This document shows, piece after piece, positions 7,329-13,959 of a DNA stretch of 24,840 bases. The stretch spans positions 1 through 24,840 of the forward strand of contig JAURMB010000038.1 of the NCBI GenBank assembly GCA_030831045.1, written 5' to 3'. A model generated the notes under the pieces. The model made no database searches and was not told where the DNA came from. It saw only the letters and a program-made list of their open reading frames with translations. The position numbers and the translations under genes are program-made. Every line of letters begins with the position of its first letter. Positions within the stretch are counted from its first letter, which is position 1. This stretch comes from Schleiferiaceae bacterium. Lineage in GTDB: Bacteria > Bacteroidota > Bacteroidia > Flavobacteriales > Schleiferiaceae.

Positions 7329-7812
7329 CCTGCTGGCGGCAGCGGCCGCTCCGCTCTGGGCTCAAGCGCAAATAGCCCACGAATTCAGCCCCGGCGACAG
7401 CCTCTCGGTGCACTACTTCGGCAACGGCAAGCCACGCATCATTACGCCGTTCCGCCAAGGATTGGCGCACGGACCGTCCTTTGAGTACCACGCCTCGGGC
7501 CAAATCAACTTTATCACGCACTTTTACGACGGCGAGAAGTCCGGCGAACAAAAAATGTTTGACCAAGCCGGTCGCCTAATGTGGGTTAAAACGTGGCAAG
7601 CCAACCGCATGCACGGCGAGGAACGGCTCTACTACACCGACGGACAAATTCAGTCCCGCATCGATTGGCGCAACAACCAAAAGCACGGCAACGCTACGTT
7701 TTACTTCGAACAGGGTGGAATCGCGGCCGAACTCCGCTACGAATTCGGCACCCAAATCAGCGCCACCTACTACGACGAAGAGGGCAAGGTCAAAACCCAA
7801 AAGCTCGACTGA
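7252..7812 (+). CDS. Exported MORN/YwqK-type repeat protein, function unknown
   Basis: A 186-residue protein with a signal peptide (hydrophobic core WCIALCFSLLAAAAA, about residues 19-33, AQA cleavage region) followed by repeats of the form G...G....Y..G......Y.DG, e.g. GLAHGPSFEYHASGQ, RLYYTDGQIQ and GNATFYFEQGG. These match the MORN-variant repeats of proteins often annotated as YwqK-family antitoxin. The antitoxin name is a family label only; no toxin gene is adjacent and a structural or envelope role is equally possible. The start (ATG 7252) overlaps the preceding gene by 77 nt. The frame offers no other start that keeps the signal peptide except GTG at 7258. The stop overlaps bshA by 1 nt (TGATG). 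Confidence 0.75.
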   Translation: MPVSTNSPKWAFAPTFSRWCIALCFSLLAAAAAPLWAQAQIAHEFSPGDSLSVHYFGNGKPRIITPFRQGLAHGPSFEYHASGQINFITHFYDGEKSGEQKMFDQAGRLMWVKTWQANRMHGEERLYYTDGQIQSRIDWRNNQKHGNATFYFEQGGIAAELRYEFGTQISATYYDEEGKVKTQKLD

Positions 7813-8942
7813 TGCGCATCGGAATCGTCTGCCACCCGACGTTTGGCGGTTCGGGGGTGCTGGCCACTGAATTGGCCGCGTTTCTCGCCCAGCAGGGCCA
7901 CAGCGTGCACGTGATCAGCTACGCCATGCCGGCTCGGCTCGACGAACTGCAGCCCGACCTCTACTTTCACGAGGTTCAGGTTCAAGATTACCCGCTTTTT
8001 CAGTACCAGCCCTACGAATTGGCCCTTTCGAGCATGATGGTGCAGGTGGTTCAGCGCGAAAAACTGGACTTGCTTCACGTGCATTACGCCATTCCGCACG
8101 CCTACGCCGCCTACATGGCGCGCAAAATTTTGGAGGATCAAGGTGTTCATATTCCGGTAGTTACCACCTTGCACGGCACCGACATTACGCTGGTGGGCAA
8201 GCACCCTTCCTACAAACCGGCCGTGTGCTTTTCGATTGAGCATTCCAGTGCCGTCACCGCGGTTTCGGAGTCGCTTCGCCGCGATACCGAGCGGATTTTT
8301 GACATTCGCCGCCCGATCACGGTGATTCCCAACTTTGTCGACCTTGACCGTTACGGGCGCTGCGCCGCTGACGACCGAAGCAAAGTGGCCCCTGACGGCG
8401 TACCCATTTTGGTTCACGTGTCCAACTTCAGGCGGGTTAAGCGCATTCCCGACGTGATCGATGTTTTTGCGCGGGTGCGGAGCCAGATTCCGGTGCGCCT
8501 CGTGCTGGTGGGCGATGGCCCGGAGCGTCCGCGGGCCGAAGAAGACGTGCAGCAGCGCGGACTCCACGACGACGTGCGCTGGATGGGTAAGTCCACTGAA
8601 GTTGAGCGCATTTTGTCGATGTCTGATGTCTTTTTGCTTCCCTCTGAATCGGAGTCCTTTGGCTTGGCGGCCCTCGAGGCCATGGCCTCCTTCGTTCCGG
8701 TGGTGGCCACCCGGGCCGGCGGACTTCCTGAGGTGGTGGACCACGGCGACTCGGGCTACCTCGAGGCGGTTGGCGACACCGAGGCCATGGCGCGCGACGT
8801 GCTCGAACTCCTGACCGCCCCGGGCAAACGCGAAGCCATGGGCCAACGGGCCCGCGCAAAAGCTGAGGAATTTGCCATGGCGGCCGTCGGAAGCCAGTAC
8901 ATTAACCTGTACCAAAAACTCGTACATGAGCAAGCGCGGTGA
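7812..8942 (+). CDS. bshA: N-acetyl-alpha-D-glucosaminyl L-malate synthase BshA
   Basis: A 376-residue GT4-family glycosyltransferase, the first enzyme of bacillithiol synthesis, which joins GlcNAc from UDP-GlcNAc to L-malate in the cytoplasm. Diagnostic features are the N-terminal GIVCHPTFGGSGVLATEL (residues 4-21), TLHGTDITLVG (119-129), VIPNFVDLDRY (171-181), VSNFRRVKR (203-211), the GT4 core LVGDGPER and the nucleotide-sugar EX7E motif ESFGLAALE (281-289), plus AGGLPEVV. These match the BshA subgroup rather than generic GT4 enzymes. Length is normal. The ATG at 7812 overlaps the preceding stop by 1 nt. bshB and bshC are not in the window. The product implies bacillithiol as low-molecular-weight thiol, as known for many Bacteroidota. 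Confidence 0.93.
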   Translation: MRIGIVCHPTFGGSGVLATELAAFLAQQGHSVHVISYAMPARLDELQPDLYFHEVQVQDYPLFQYQPYELALSSMMVQVVQREKLDLLHVHYAIPHAYAAYMARKILEDQGVHIPVVTTLHGTDITLVGKHPSYKPAVCFSIEHSSAVTAVSESLRRDTERIFDIRRPITVIPNFVDLDRYGRCAADDRSKVAPDGVPILVHVSNFRRVKRIPDVIDVFARVRSQIPVRLVLVGDGPERPRAEEDVQQRGLHDDVRWMGKSTEVERILSMSDVFLLPSESESFGLAALEAMASFVPVVATRAGGLPEVVDHGDSGYLEAVGDTEAMARDVLELLTAPGKREAMGQRARAKAEEFAMAAVGSQYINLYQKLVHEQAR

Positions 8943-9315
8943 TTTTTCGACCGGCGGGACGCCCGACAACCCGTTTGCGGCGGCCCTCGCGTCGGCGCTG
9001 CAATCCAAGGGCCTTGAACTGCCAACGCCTTCGAGCGAACCTTCGACGGAGCCGAGCTCCGATACCCTAGCCCTTCCGCCCAAAGGCACGCTCGAGCTGC
9101 GCTTTGAGCGCCGCAATGGAAAACCAACGACTGTGGTGTTCACCGACACCGTCGAGCACGCAGAGCCCGCCACGTGGGCGAGCGAACTCAAAAAACGCTG
9201 CAGTGTGGGCGGAAGCGTCGTGGGTGCGTCCATCGTGCTGCAGGGCGACGTGCGCGCCAAGGTCGAAGATTGGGCGCAGACCAAAGGACTAAAAACCAAA
9301 CGAATCGGCGGCTAA
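8926..9315 (+). CDS. SUI1/YciH-family translation initiation factor-like protein
   Basis: A 129-residue protein. Residues 1-53 are Ser/Pro/Thr-rich and probably disordered; residues 54-129 form a SUI1 (eIF1-like) domain with LELRFERRNGKPTTVVF, the signature CSVGGS (92-97), IVLQGD (103-108) and the end GLKTKRIGG. In E. coli YciH, the homologue, the role is in the fidelity of start-site selection and inhibition of aberrant initiation under stress; a similar ribosome-associated role is inferred here. The ATG at 8926 overlaps the end of bshA by 17 nt, and its stop overlaps the next ATG by 1 nt (TAATG), so it is translated within a tightly coupled operon. Confidence 0.88.
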   Translation: MSKRGDFSTGGTPDNPFAAALASALQSKGLELPTPSSEPSTEPSSDTLALPPKGTLELRFERRNGKPTTVVFTDTVEHAEPATWASELKKRCSVGGSVVGASIVLQGDVRAKVEDWAQTKGLKTKRIGG

Positions 9316-10085
9316 TGCTTCAACTCGACTCCACCCAAAACCCCAAGGTCCGTCAACTGATTCGGTACCGAGAAAAGTCTGCGCTGCGCCGCAAGGATTC
9401 TGTGGTCCTGGTCGAAGGGGTTCGCGAACTGGAACGCGCGGTCGCCGCGGGTTGGAACCTCCGCCAGACCTTTTGGGAGCCGGGAACCGCGCAGGTTCCG
9501 GCTTGGGCGCAGGGCCGCGGACAGCACTTTCGCTGCGCCGCTGCCGTGTACGACAAGCTGGTGCTGCGCGAAAACGGTGCCGTAGCTGTTGGCCTGTTGG
9601 ACCAGCCCACCCAGCGCCTTGAAGACCTTCGGCTGCCCAGCAACCCGTGGATTTTAGTCGTCGACGGCCTCGAAAAACCAGGAAACGTCGGGGCCATACT
9701 GCGCACGGCCGACGCGGTAGGCGTAGATGCCGTCATTTTTAGCAGCCTCGACTGCGACCCCTACAGCCCGCAATCGGTTCGGAATTCTACCGGTGCCGTA
9801 TTTCACCTGCTTACGGCGTCTGCGCCCCGGGAGTCCGTGCAAGAATGGTTGCGCCAGCAAGGCGTAACCCCGTTTGCCCTGCACCTTGAGGGCGCCACAC
9901 CCCACCACCACATCGATTGGAAGCAGGCGTCGGCTATGGTATTGGGACCGGAAGATCGTGGACTTGAAGCCTCTTGGGCCCACGCGCTTCGGGTGAAAAT
10001 TCCGATGCGCGGGCGGGTAGATTCCTTAAACGTGAGTGTGGCGGCGGCGGTGGTCTTGTATGAGGGACTGCGCCAGCGAACCTGA
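9315..10085 (+). CDS. SpoU/TrmH-family RNA 2'-O-methyltransferase (RlmB-like)
   Basis: A 256-residue SPOUT methyltransferase that uses S-adenosylmethionine to methylate a ribose 2'-OH of rRNA or tRNA. An N-terminal substrate-binding domain (about residues 5-95, with VLVEGVREL) precedes the knotted catalytic domain. Motif 1 is KPGNVGAILRTADA (121-134), with RNSTGAVF (156-163); motif 2 is VLGPEDRGL (209-217) and motif 3 is KIPMRGRVDSLNVSVA (228-243). This layout fits the 23S rRNA methylase group (RlmB/TsnR-like) better than tRNA TrmH, but the target nucleotide cannot be read from sequence. The ATG at 9315 overlaps the SUI1 stop. It is the last gene of the plus operon, facing uvrA. Confidence 0.9.
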   Translation: MLQLDSTQNPKVRQLIRYREKSALRRKDSVVLVEGVRELERAVAAGWNLRQTFWEPGTAQVPAWAQGRGQHFRCAAAVYDKLVLRENGAVAVGLLDQPTQRLEDLRLPSNPWILVVDGLEKPGNVGAILRTADAVGVDAVIFSSLDCDPYSPQSVRNSTGAVFHLLTASAPRESVQEWLRQQGVTPFALHLEGATPHHHIDWKQASAMVLGPEDRGLEASWAHALRVKIPMRGRVDSLNVSVAAAVVLYEGLRQRT

Positions 10086-10114
10086 ATCTCCTATTCCTCG
10101 ACCAGAGGGGGGGT

Positions 10115-10147
10115 AAAAAAGGAAGCCCGATCCGAAGACCGGGCCTC
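10115..10147 (-). terminator. Strong rho-independent terminator (minus strand)
   Basis: On the minus strand, GAGGCCCGGTC pairs with GATCGGGCTTC around a TTCG tetraloop (11 bp, two G-U pairs; 10122-10147), followed by C and six T (10115-10120). Read on the plus strand the hairpin has no T run, so it terminates leftward transcription from the predicted small RNA and, by read-through, from uvrA. Confidence 0.85.
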
Positions 10148-10197
10148 ACACCAAACCAATAAACCTATTCCACTGACGAATCAGTCTCGTAGATTCG
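10115..10197 (-). ncRNA. Predicted small noncoding RNA between the rRNA methylase gene and uvrA
   Basis: A transcription unit of about 85 nt on the minus strand with no reading frame of note. It starts just after a perfect -7 element (10201-10208), opens with a perfect 8-bp hairpin (GACGAATC/GATTCGTC, plus positions 10192-10199 and 10175-10182, 9-nt loop) and, after a G/U-rich single-stranded linker of about 27 nt, ends in the terminator at 10115-10147. The exact 5' end is inferred from the promoter and may fall within the first bases of the hairpin. I could not match it to 6S, 4.5S/SRP, tmRNA or RNase P RNA. The alternative is that the hairpins are simply the uvrA 3' untranslated region. Confidence 0.5.
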
Positions 10198-10200
10198 TCG

Positions 10201-10208
10201 CAAAGATA
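10201..10208 (-). promoter_or_regulatory. Predicted -7 promoter element of the small RNA
   Basis: The minus strand reads TATCTTTG followed by C, a perfect TAnnTTTG. A TTTTG run ends 12 nt upstream, closer than the usual -33 spacing. No gene start lies downstream on this strand; only the hairpin-terminator unit does. Confidence 0.5.
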
Positions 10209-10295
10209 ACCGCCTTAACGCAAAATAATAACCGAATCCGACGGAAGGTTAAGATTGCGTAAATTTTTCACAAAATCCATATAAAAGACTAAAAA

Positions 10296-13028
10296 TCAGC
10301 TTAATGCGATTGATGTCGGACTGCTGATTTCGCCCATTTCTCGCGGATCCCCGGCAAACAAAAGGTGCCCACCGTCGGGTCCACCATCTGGACCCAATTC
10401 AATGAGCCAGTCGGCCGAAGCAAGCACGTCGCGGTGGTGCTCCACTACCAGTACCGTGTGGCCCAAATTTATCAGGGCATCAAAGGAGACCAGGAGTTTT
10501 TGCACGTCGTCCATGTGCAATCCGGTGGTCGGCTCGTCGAACACAAATAACACGGGATCGGCCTGCTGTCCGCGCGTCAAAAACGAAGCAAGTTTGACGC
10601 GCTGGGCCTCTCCGCCCGAAAGCGTGCTCGACGACTGCCCCAGCTGAATGTAGCCGAGCCCCACGTCGGCTAGCGGCCGCAATTTGTCGGTAATTTTCTT
10701 CTGCTGGTGGGCGCTAAAGAACTCCATGGCCTCATCGACCGTCAGTTCGAGGATGTCGCTAATTGACTTGCCCTGAAATTCAACTTCGAGTACTTCGGCC
10801 ATAAAGCGCTTGCCGTGGCACTGCTCGCAAGTCAAGTGAACGTCGGCCATGAACTGCATCTCGACGGTGACGTACCCGTCGCCTTGGCACACGCTGCAGC
10901 GTCCGCCATCGGTGTTAAACGAGAAGTGCTTGGCTGCGTAACCCCTTAGCTGCGCGGACTTTTGCGCGGCGTACAGGTTGCGGATGTCGTCGTAGGCCTT
11001 TAAGTAGGTCACCGGATTTGACCGCGACGACTTGCCCATCGGGTTTTGGTCGACAACCTCCACCGCGGTGATGCGCCGCCAGTCTCCGGTCAGTCCGTCG
11101 TGGGCTCCGGCGCGGCCGCCGTACTCGCCGAGCATCTTCTGCAGCGCGGGCACCAAAATTCCGCGGACTAGTGTGGTTTTGCCCGATCCGCTCACGCCGC
11201 AGACCGCCGTCAGGCGCTCGAGCGGAATGCGCACCGTGACGTCTTTTAAGTTTTGGGCGCGGGCACCTTGGAGTTCAATCCAGAACTTCGCGTTGGCGCC
11301 GAGCCCGGCGCGCTGTACCGATTTGCGTCCAGAGAGGTAGTCGCCGGTGAGGGTAGGGGCGTTGGGCAATTCAGCTCCCGGACCGCTGTACACCACGTGG
11401 CCACCAAGACGACCTGCGCCGGGCCCAATATCGATGACCGTGTCGGCGGCCCGCATGAACACGTCATCGTGTTCAACCACAATCACCGTGTTGCCGGCGT
11501 CGCGCAGGGCCTTAAGTACCCCGAGCAGCTGGTCGGCGTCGCGCGGATGCAGTCCGACCGAAGGCTCGTCCAAAATGTACATCGAGCCCACCAAGGCTGC
11601 GCTGAGGCTTGTGGCCAAGTGTATGCGCTGCGATTCACCGCCGCTCAGCGTGTTGGCGGGCCGGTTAAGCGTTAGGTAGTGCAGCCCGACGCGTTCCAGC
11701 ACGTCAAGCCGGTGCCGCAGTTCCTGGAGAAGGCGATCAGCTACCTGCGCGTCGTAGGCGCTGAGTTTGAGGGCATCAAACCATTGCTTGGCGTCGCGCA
11801 CCGTTAAATTGAGGAGCTCGGCCAGGTTTTTATCGCCCACGCGCACCGCCAAAGACTCGCGGCGGAGCCGTGATCCGCCGCAGTCGGGGCAGGTCGTTTT
11901 GCCCCGGTACCGGGCCTGCAGCACGCGGTACTGAATTTTGTAGGTGCTTTCTTCGACCATTTTGAAGAAGGCGTCGATACCCGAAAAGTTCGCGCAGCCC
12001 TTCCAAAGCATCGCTTGGTGCTCCGGGCTGAGTTGCTGAACGGCCCGGTGAATCGGAAAGCCCGCGCGCTCGGCGCCGCGCAGCAACTGCTCCTTCCATT
12101 CGCCCAGTTTTTCGCCCCGCCACGGCGCAACGGCGTCTTCAAACACGCTCAATCCAGGGTTCGGAATGACCAACTCGGGGTCGATGCCCAGCACCGACCC
12201 AAAGCCCTCGCAGGTGGGGCAGGCGCCTTGGGGTGTGTTGAACGAGAACAGCCCTGGGGTTGGTTCTTCGAACCGCTCGCCCTCGGCCTCGAAGCGGTTT
12301 GAAAATTCAAGGCATTGGCCGTCGATGCGCAGGTGGCAGGTGCCGTTGCCCTCAAAAAAGGCCGTCTGTACGGAATCGGCGGCGCGGGCTTCCCACTCTT
12401 CATCGCGAGCCCCAGTCGGAATGCGGTCGACTACGAGCTCTACCCCGTCGGCGTCGGGCTGTTCGTCGAGCCGCACGATGCCTTGGCGCGGATTCCACAC
12501 GCGGGCGTAGCCCTGGCTGCTTAGCAGGTCCCAGTACGCCTTGGGCGTTCGGCCTGAAAGGTCCAGCGGGGCGGTGACCAGTGCGTGTTCGCCTTCAGGA
12601 AGGGATTCAAGAGCTTCGAGCACGTCAGCAATGCGGTGGCGCTTCACTTCAGCTCCGCTCGGAGCATAGGTTTTGCCAATGCGCGCAAACAGCAACTTGA
12701 GGTAGTCGTGGAGTTCGGTTGCCGTAGCCACCGTCGAACGCGGGTTGCGCGTGCTTACTTTTTGCTCGATTGCGATGGCCGGCGCTAGGCCTTTGATGTC
12801 GTCGACCTCGGGCTTTTCGAGCTTGCCCAAGAACTGGCGGGCGTAGGCCGAAAGGGACTCGACGTAGCGCCGCTGGCCTTCGGCATAGAGGGTGTCAAAT
12901 GCGAGCGACGATTTGCCCGATCCGCTTACCCCGGTCACGACCACCAAATGCCCGTGCGGAAAAGACACGTGGATGTTCTTCAGGTTGTGCACCCGGGCAC
13001 CTTCAACGCGTACTTCTAAGTCTTCCAT
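10296..13028 (-). CDS. uvrA: Excinuclease ABC subunit A (UvrA)
   Basis: A 910-residue UvrA, the damage-sensing ATPase of nucleotide excision repair that loads UvrB on lesions. Two ABC modules are visible: Walker [10 protein letters not shown] (33-41), signature LSGGESQR and Walker [12 protein letters not shown] in the first; [22 protein letters not shown] and [12 protein letters not shown] in the second. The C-terminal zinc finger is intact (CSVCQGDG ... CEQCHGKRF). The first zinc site keeps CPTC, but the upstream Cys pair present in E. coli is replaced by a non-Cys stretch ([14 protein letters not shown]), a form I associate with Bacteroidota UvrA. The ATG at 13028 is preferred over TTG at 13034. 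It is transcribed divergently from the sigma factor and appears monocistronic. Confidence 0.97.
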   Translation of the reverse strand: MEDLEVRVEGARVHNLKNIHVSFPHGHLVVVTGVSGSGKSSLAFDTLYAEGQRRYVESLSAYARQFLGKLEKPEVDDIKGLAPAIAIEQKVSTRNPRSTVATATELHDYLKLLFARIGKTYAPSGAEVKRHRIADVLEALESLPEGEHALVTAPLDLSGRTPKAYWDLLSSQGYARVWNPRQGIVRLDEQPDADGVELVVDRIPTGARDEEWEARAADSVQTAFFEGNGTCHLRIDGQCLEFSNRFEAEGERFEEPTPGLFSFNTPQGACPTCEGFGSVLGIDPELVIPNPGLSVFEDAVAPWRGEKLGEWKEQLLRGAERAGFPIHRAVQQLSPEHQAMLWKGCANFSGIDAFFKMVEESTYKIQYRVLQARYRGKTTCPDCGGSRLRRESLAVRVGDKNLAELLNLTVRDAKQWFDALKLSAYDAQVADRLLQELRHRLDVLERVGLHYLTLNRPANTLSGGESQRIHLATSLSAALVGSMYILDEPSVGLHPRDADQLLGVLKALRDAGNTVIVVEHDDVFMRAADTVIDIGPGAGRLGGHVVYSGPGAELPNAPTLTGDYLSGRKSVQRAGLGANAKFWIELQGARAQNLKDVTVRIPLERLTAVCGVSGSGKTTLVRGILVPALQKMLGEYGGRAGAHDGLTGDWRRITAVEVVDQNPMGKSSRSNPVTYLKAYDDIRNLYAAQKSAQLRGYAAKHFSFNTDGGRCSVCQGDGYVTVEMQFMADVHLTCEQCHGKRFMAEVLEVEFQGKSISDILELTVDEAMEFFSAHQQKKITDKLRPLADVGLGYIQLGQSSSTLSGGEAQRVKLASFLTRGQQADPVLFVFDEPTTGLHMDDVQKLLVSFDALINLGHTVLVVEHHRDVLASADWLIELGPDGGPDGGHLLFAGDPREMGEISSPTSIALS

Positions 13029-13038
13029 GAGCAAGTTG

Positions 13039-13046
13039 CAAATTTA
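13039..13046 (-). promoter_or_regulatory. Predicted -7 promoter element of uvrA
   Basis: The minus strand reads TAAATTTG followed by C, a perfect TAnnTTTG, ending 10 nt before the uvrA ATG at 13028. No clear -33 TTG is seen. The implied 5' leader is only a few nucleotides. Confidence 0.6.
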
Positions 13047-13050
13047 CCGC

Positions 13051-13079
13051 TTTGCATTGCGAGAAAAAACTTATTTTTG
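13051..13079 (+). promoter_or_regulatory. Predicted promoter of the sigma factor gene
   Basis: TTTG (13051-13054), 17-nt spacer, TATTTTTG (13072-13079): both parts of the Bacteroidota vegetative promoter. The start codon at 13176 lies 96 nt downstream, the longest leader in the window. It holds two small hairpins, CTGCC/GGCAG (13089-13103) and GGTT/AACC (13104-13114). Confidence 0.6.
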
Positions 13080-13175
13080 GATCGAATTCTGCCGCTCTGG
13101 CAGGGTTTGCAACCGTTAACTAGTCCGCCGCCTATCGAAGCACAGCTACGCCAATTGTCTTAATGCCAACTAGCT

Positions 13176-13751
13176 ATGCTGTACTCCCACGTTCAGGATG
13201 CCGAGCTCATCGAGCGCTATGCATCCGGCGACGAACGCGCCTTTGAGGCGTTAATGCGCCGCCACGGTGACGCCGTCTTTGCGGCCATCCTCAGTAAAGT
13301 CAAAGACCAAGACGTCGCCGACGACCTCTTTCAGGAGGTTTGGATCAAGTTTATTCATTCGGTTAAGTCGGGAGACTACGCGGAGTCGGGCAAGTTCGCT
13401 GCTTGGATTCACCGCGTGGCCCGCAACGCCACCATGGATTACTTTCGGCGGCAGCAGCGCAGTCCGCTTGCTCGCTTCGACCACCTGGAGTCGGTAGGCG
13501 ATGGGGTGGCCGACGAGGCACTCAACGTTGAAGAACGGGCGGTGGCGCAGCAGTGGATGCTCGACGCCCACGAAGCGGTGCAGCGCCTGCCGGCCGACCA
13601 GAAACTGGTGCTCGAACTTCGCCTGCATGCCGGCTTGAGCTTTAAAGAAATTGCCGAAGAAACGGGCGTCGGAATCAACACCGCCCTAGGTCGCATGCGC
13701 TACGCCGTGGCCAACTTACGGCGAATGCTCCGCGTCGAAATACCAAACTAA
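13176..13751 (+). CDS. RNA polymerase sigma-70 family (ECF-like) sigma factor
   Basis: A 191-residue two-domain sigma factor. Region 2 spans about residues 25-95, with the core-binding stretch DDLFQEVWIKF (49-59) and a -10 recognition helix around WIHRVARNATMDYFRR (77-92). Region 4 spans about 134-185, with LPADQKLVLELR and a helix-turn-helix starting SFKEIAEETGV (155-165). It lacks regions 1 and 3, as expected for extracytoplasmic-function-type factors. No recognisable anti-sigma factor gene is adjacent; the only following gene is a 50-residue frame. The ATG at 13176 begins directly at the normal N-terminus. An ATG at 13163 is out of frame. The regulon cannot be predicted. It is divergent from uvrA. 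Confidence 0.92.
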   Translation: MLYSHVQDAELIERYASGDERAFEALMRRHGDAVFAAILSKVKDQDVADDLFQEVWIKFIHSVKSGDYAESGKFAAWIHRVARNATMDYFRRQQRSPLARFDHLESVGDGVADEALNVEERAVAQQWMLDAHEAVQRLPADQKLVLELRLHAGLSFKEIAEETGVGINTALGRMRYAVANLRRMLRVEIPN

Positions 13752-13789
13752 CGGGTTGGGCGTTAGGTAGCAAAACCCCTGTGCTGCCT

Positions 13790-13942
13790 ATGGCCGAACC
13801 TACTCAACCTGCCGAATTTTCACATTCCAGACTCGTGCGCGAGTCGACCTACCAAAAACTTGCTGCGTACTCTAGGGCGGTACTTGGGCTTAACGGCTCC
13901 GAGGAATGGCCCACTGAAGCGCGGGTGATCGTCCTGAACTAG
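13790..13942 (+). CDS. Small 50-residue protein following the sigma factor, function unknown
   Basis: Starts MAEPTQPAEF and ends EARVIVLN, with no membrane helix and no Cys. It begins 38 nt after the sigma factor stop on the same strand and ends 16 nt before the convergent recQ stop, so it fills the gap between the two genes exactly. Just before its ATG is a hairpin, GGTAGCA/TGCTGCC (13766-13788, one G-T pair). The central part (YQKLAAYSRAVLGL) could form a helix. Possible roles include an accessory or anti-sigma peptide, but this is only context. A chance reading frame cannot be excluded. Confidence 0.55.
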   Translation: MAEPTQPAEFSHSRLVRESTYQKLAAYSRAVLGLNGSEEWPTEARVIVLN

Positions 13943-13944
13943 GT

Positions 13945-13959
13945 GCGCGAACGGCGCGC
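13945..13959. terminator. Possible short hairpin between convergent genes
   Basis: GCGCG-AACGG-CGCGC (13945-13959) forms a 5-bp GC stem in the 16-nt gap between the small frame after the sigma factor and recQ. There is no T run on either side, so termination is uncertain. Confidence 0.25.

Noticed and set aside
7252..7812. Toxin-antitoxin system based on the YwqK antitoxin family label
   Set aside because: No toxin-like gene is adjacent, and the product carries a signal peptide, which does not fit a cytoplasmic antitoxin.
6021..9299. Long minus-strand open frames opposite the GH3 and bshA genes (418 and 509 codons)
   Set aside because: They are antisense to genes with clear family motifs, have no recognisable domain and arise from the GC-rich codon pattern.
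10115..10208. The 10115-10197 unit as 6S RNA or SRP 4.5S RNA
   Set aside because: There is no long closing stem joining the ends (6S) and no GGAAGCAG-type apical motif (SRP).
12149..12330. Loss of the first UvrA zinc-finger Cys pair as damage to the protein
   Set aside because: The replacing stretch matches the form I recall for Bacteroidota UvrA; the ABC motifs and the C-terminal zinc finger are intact.
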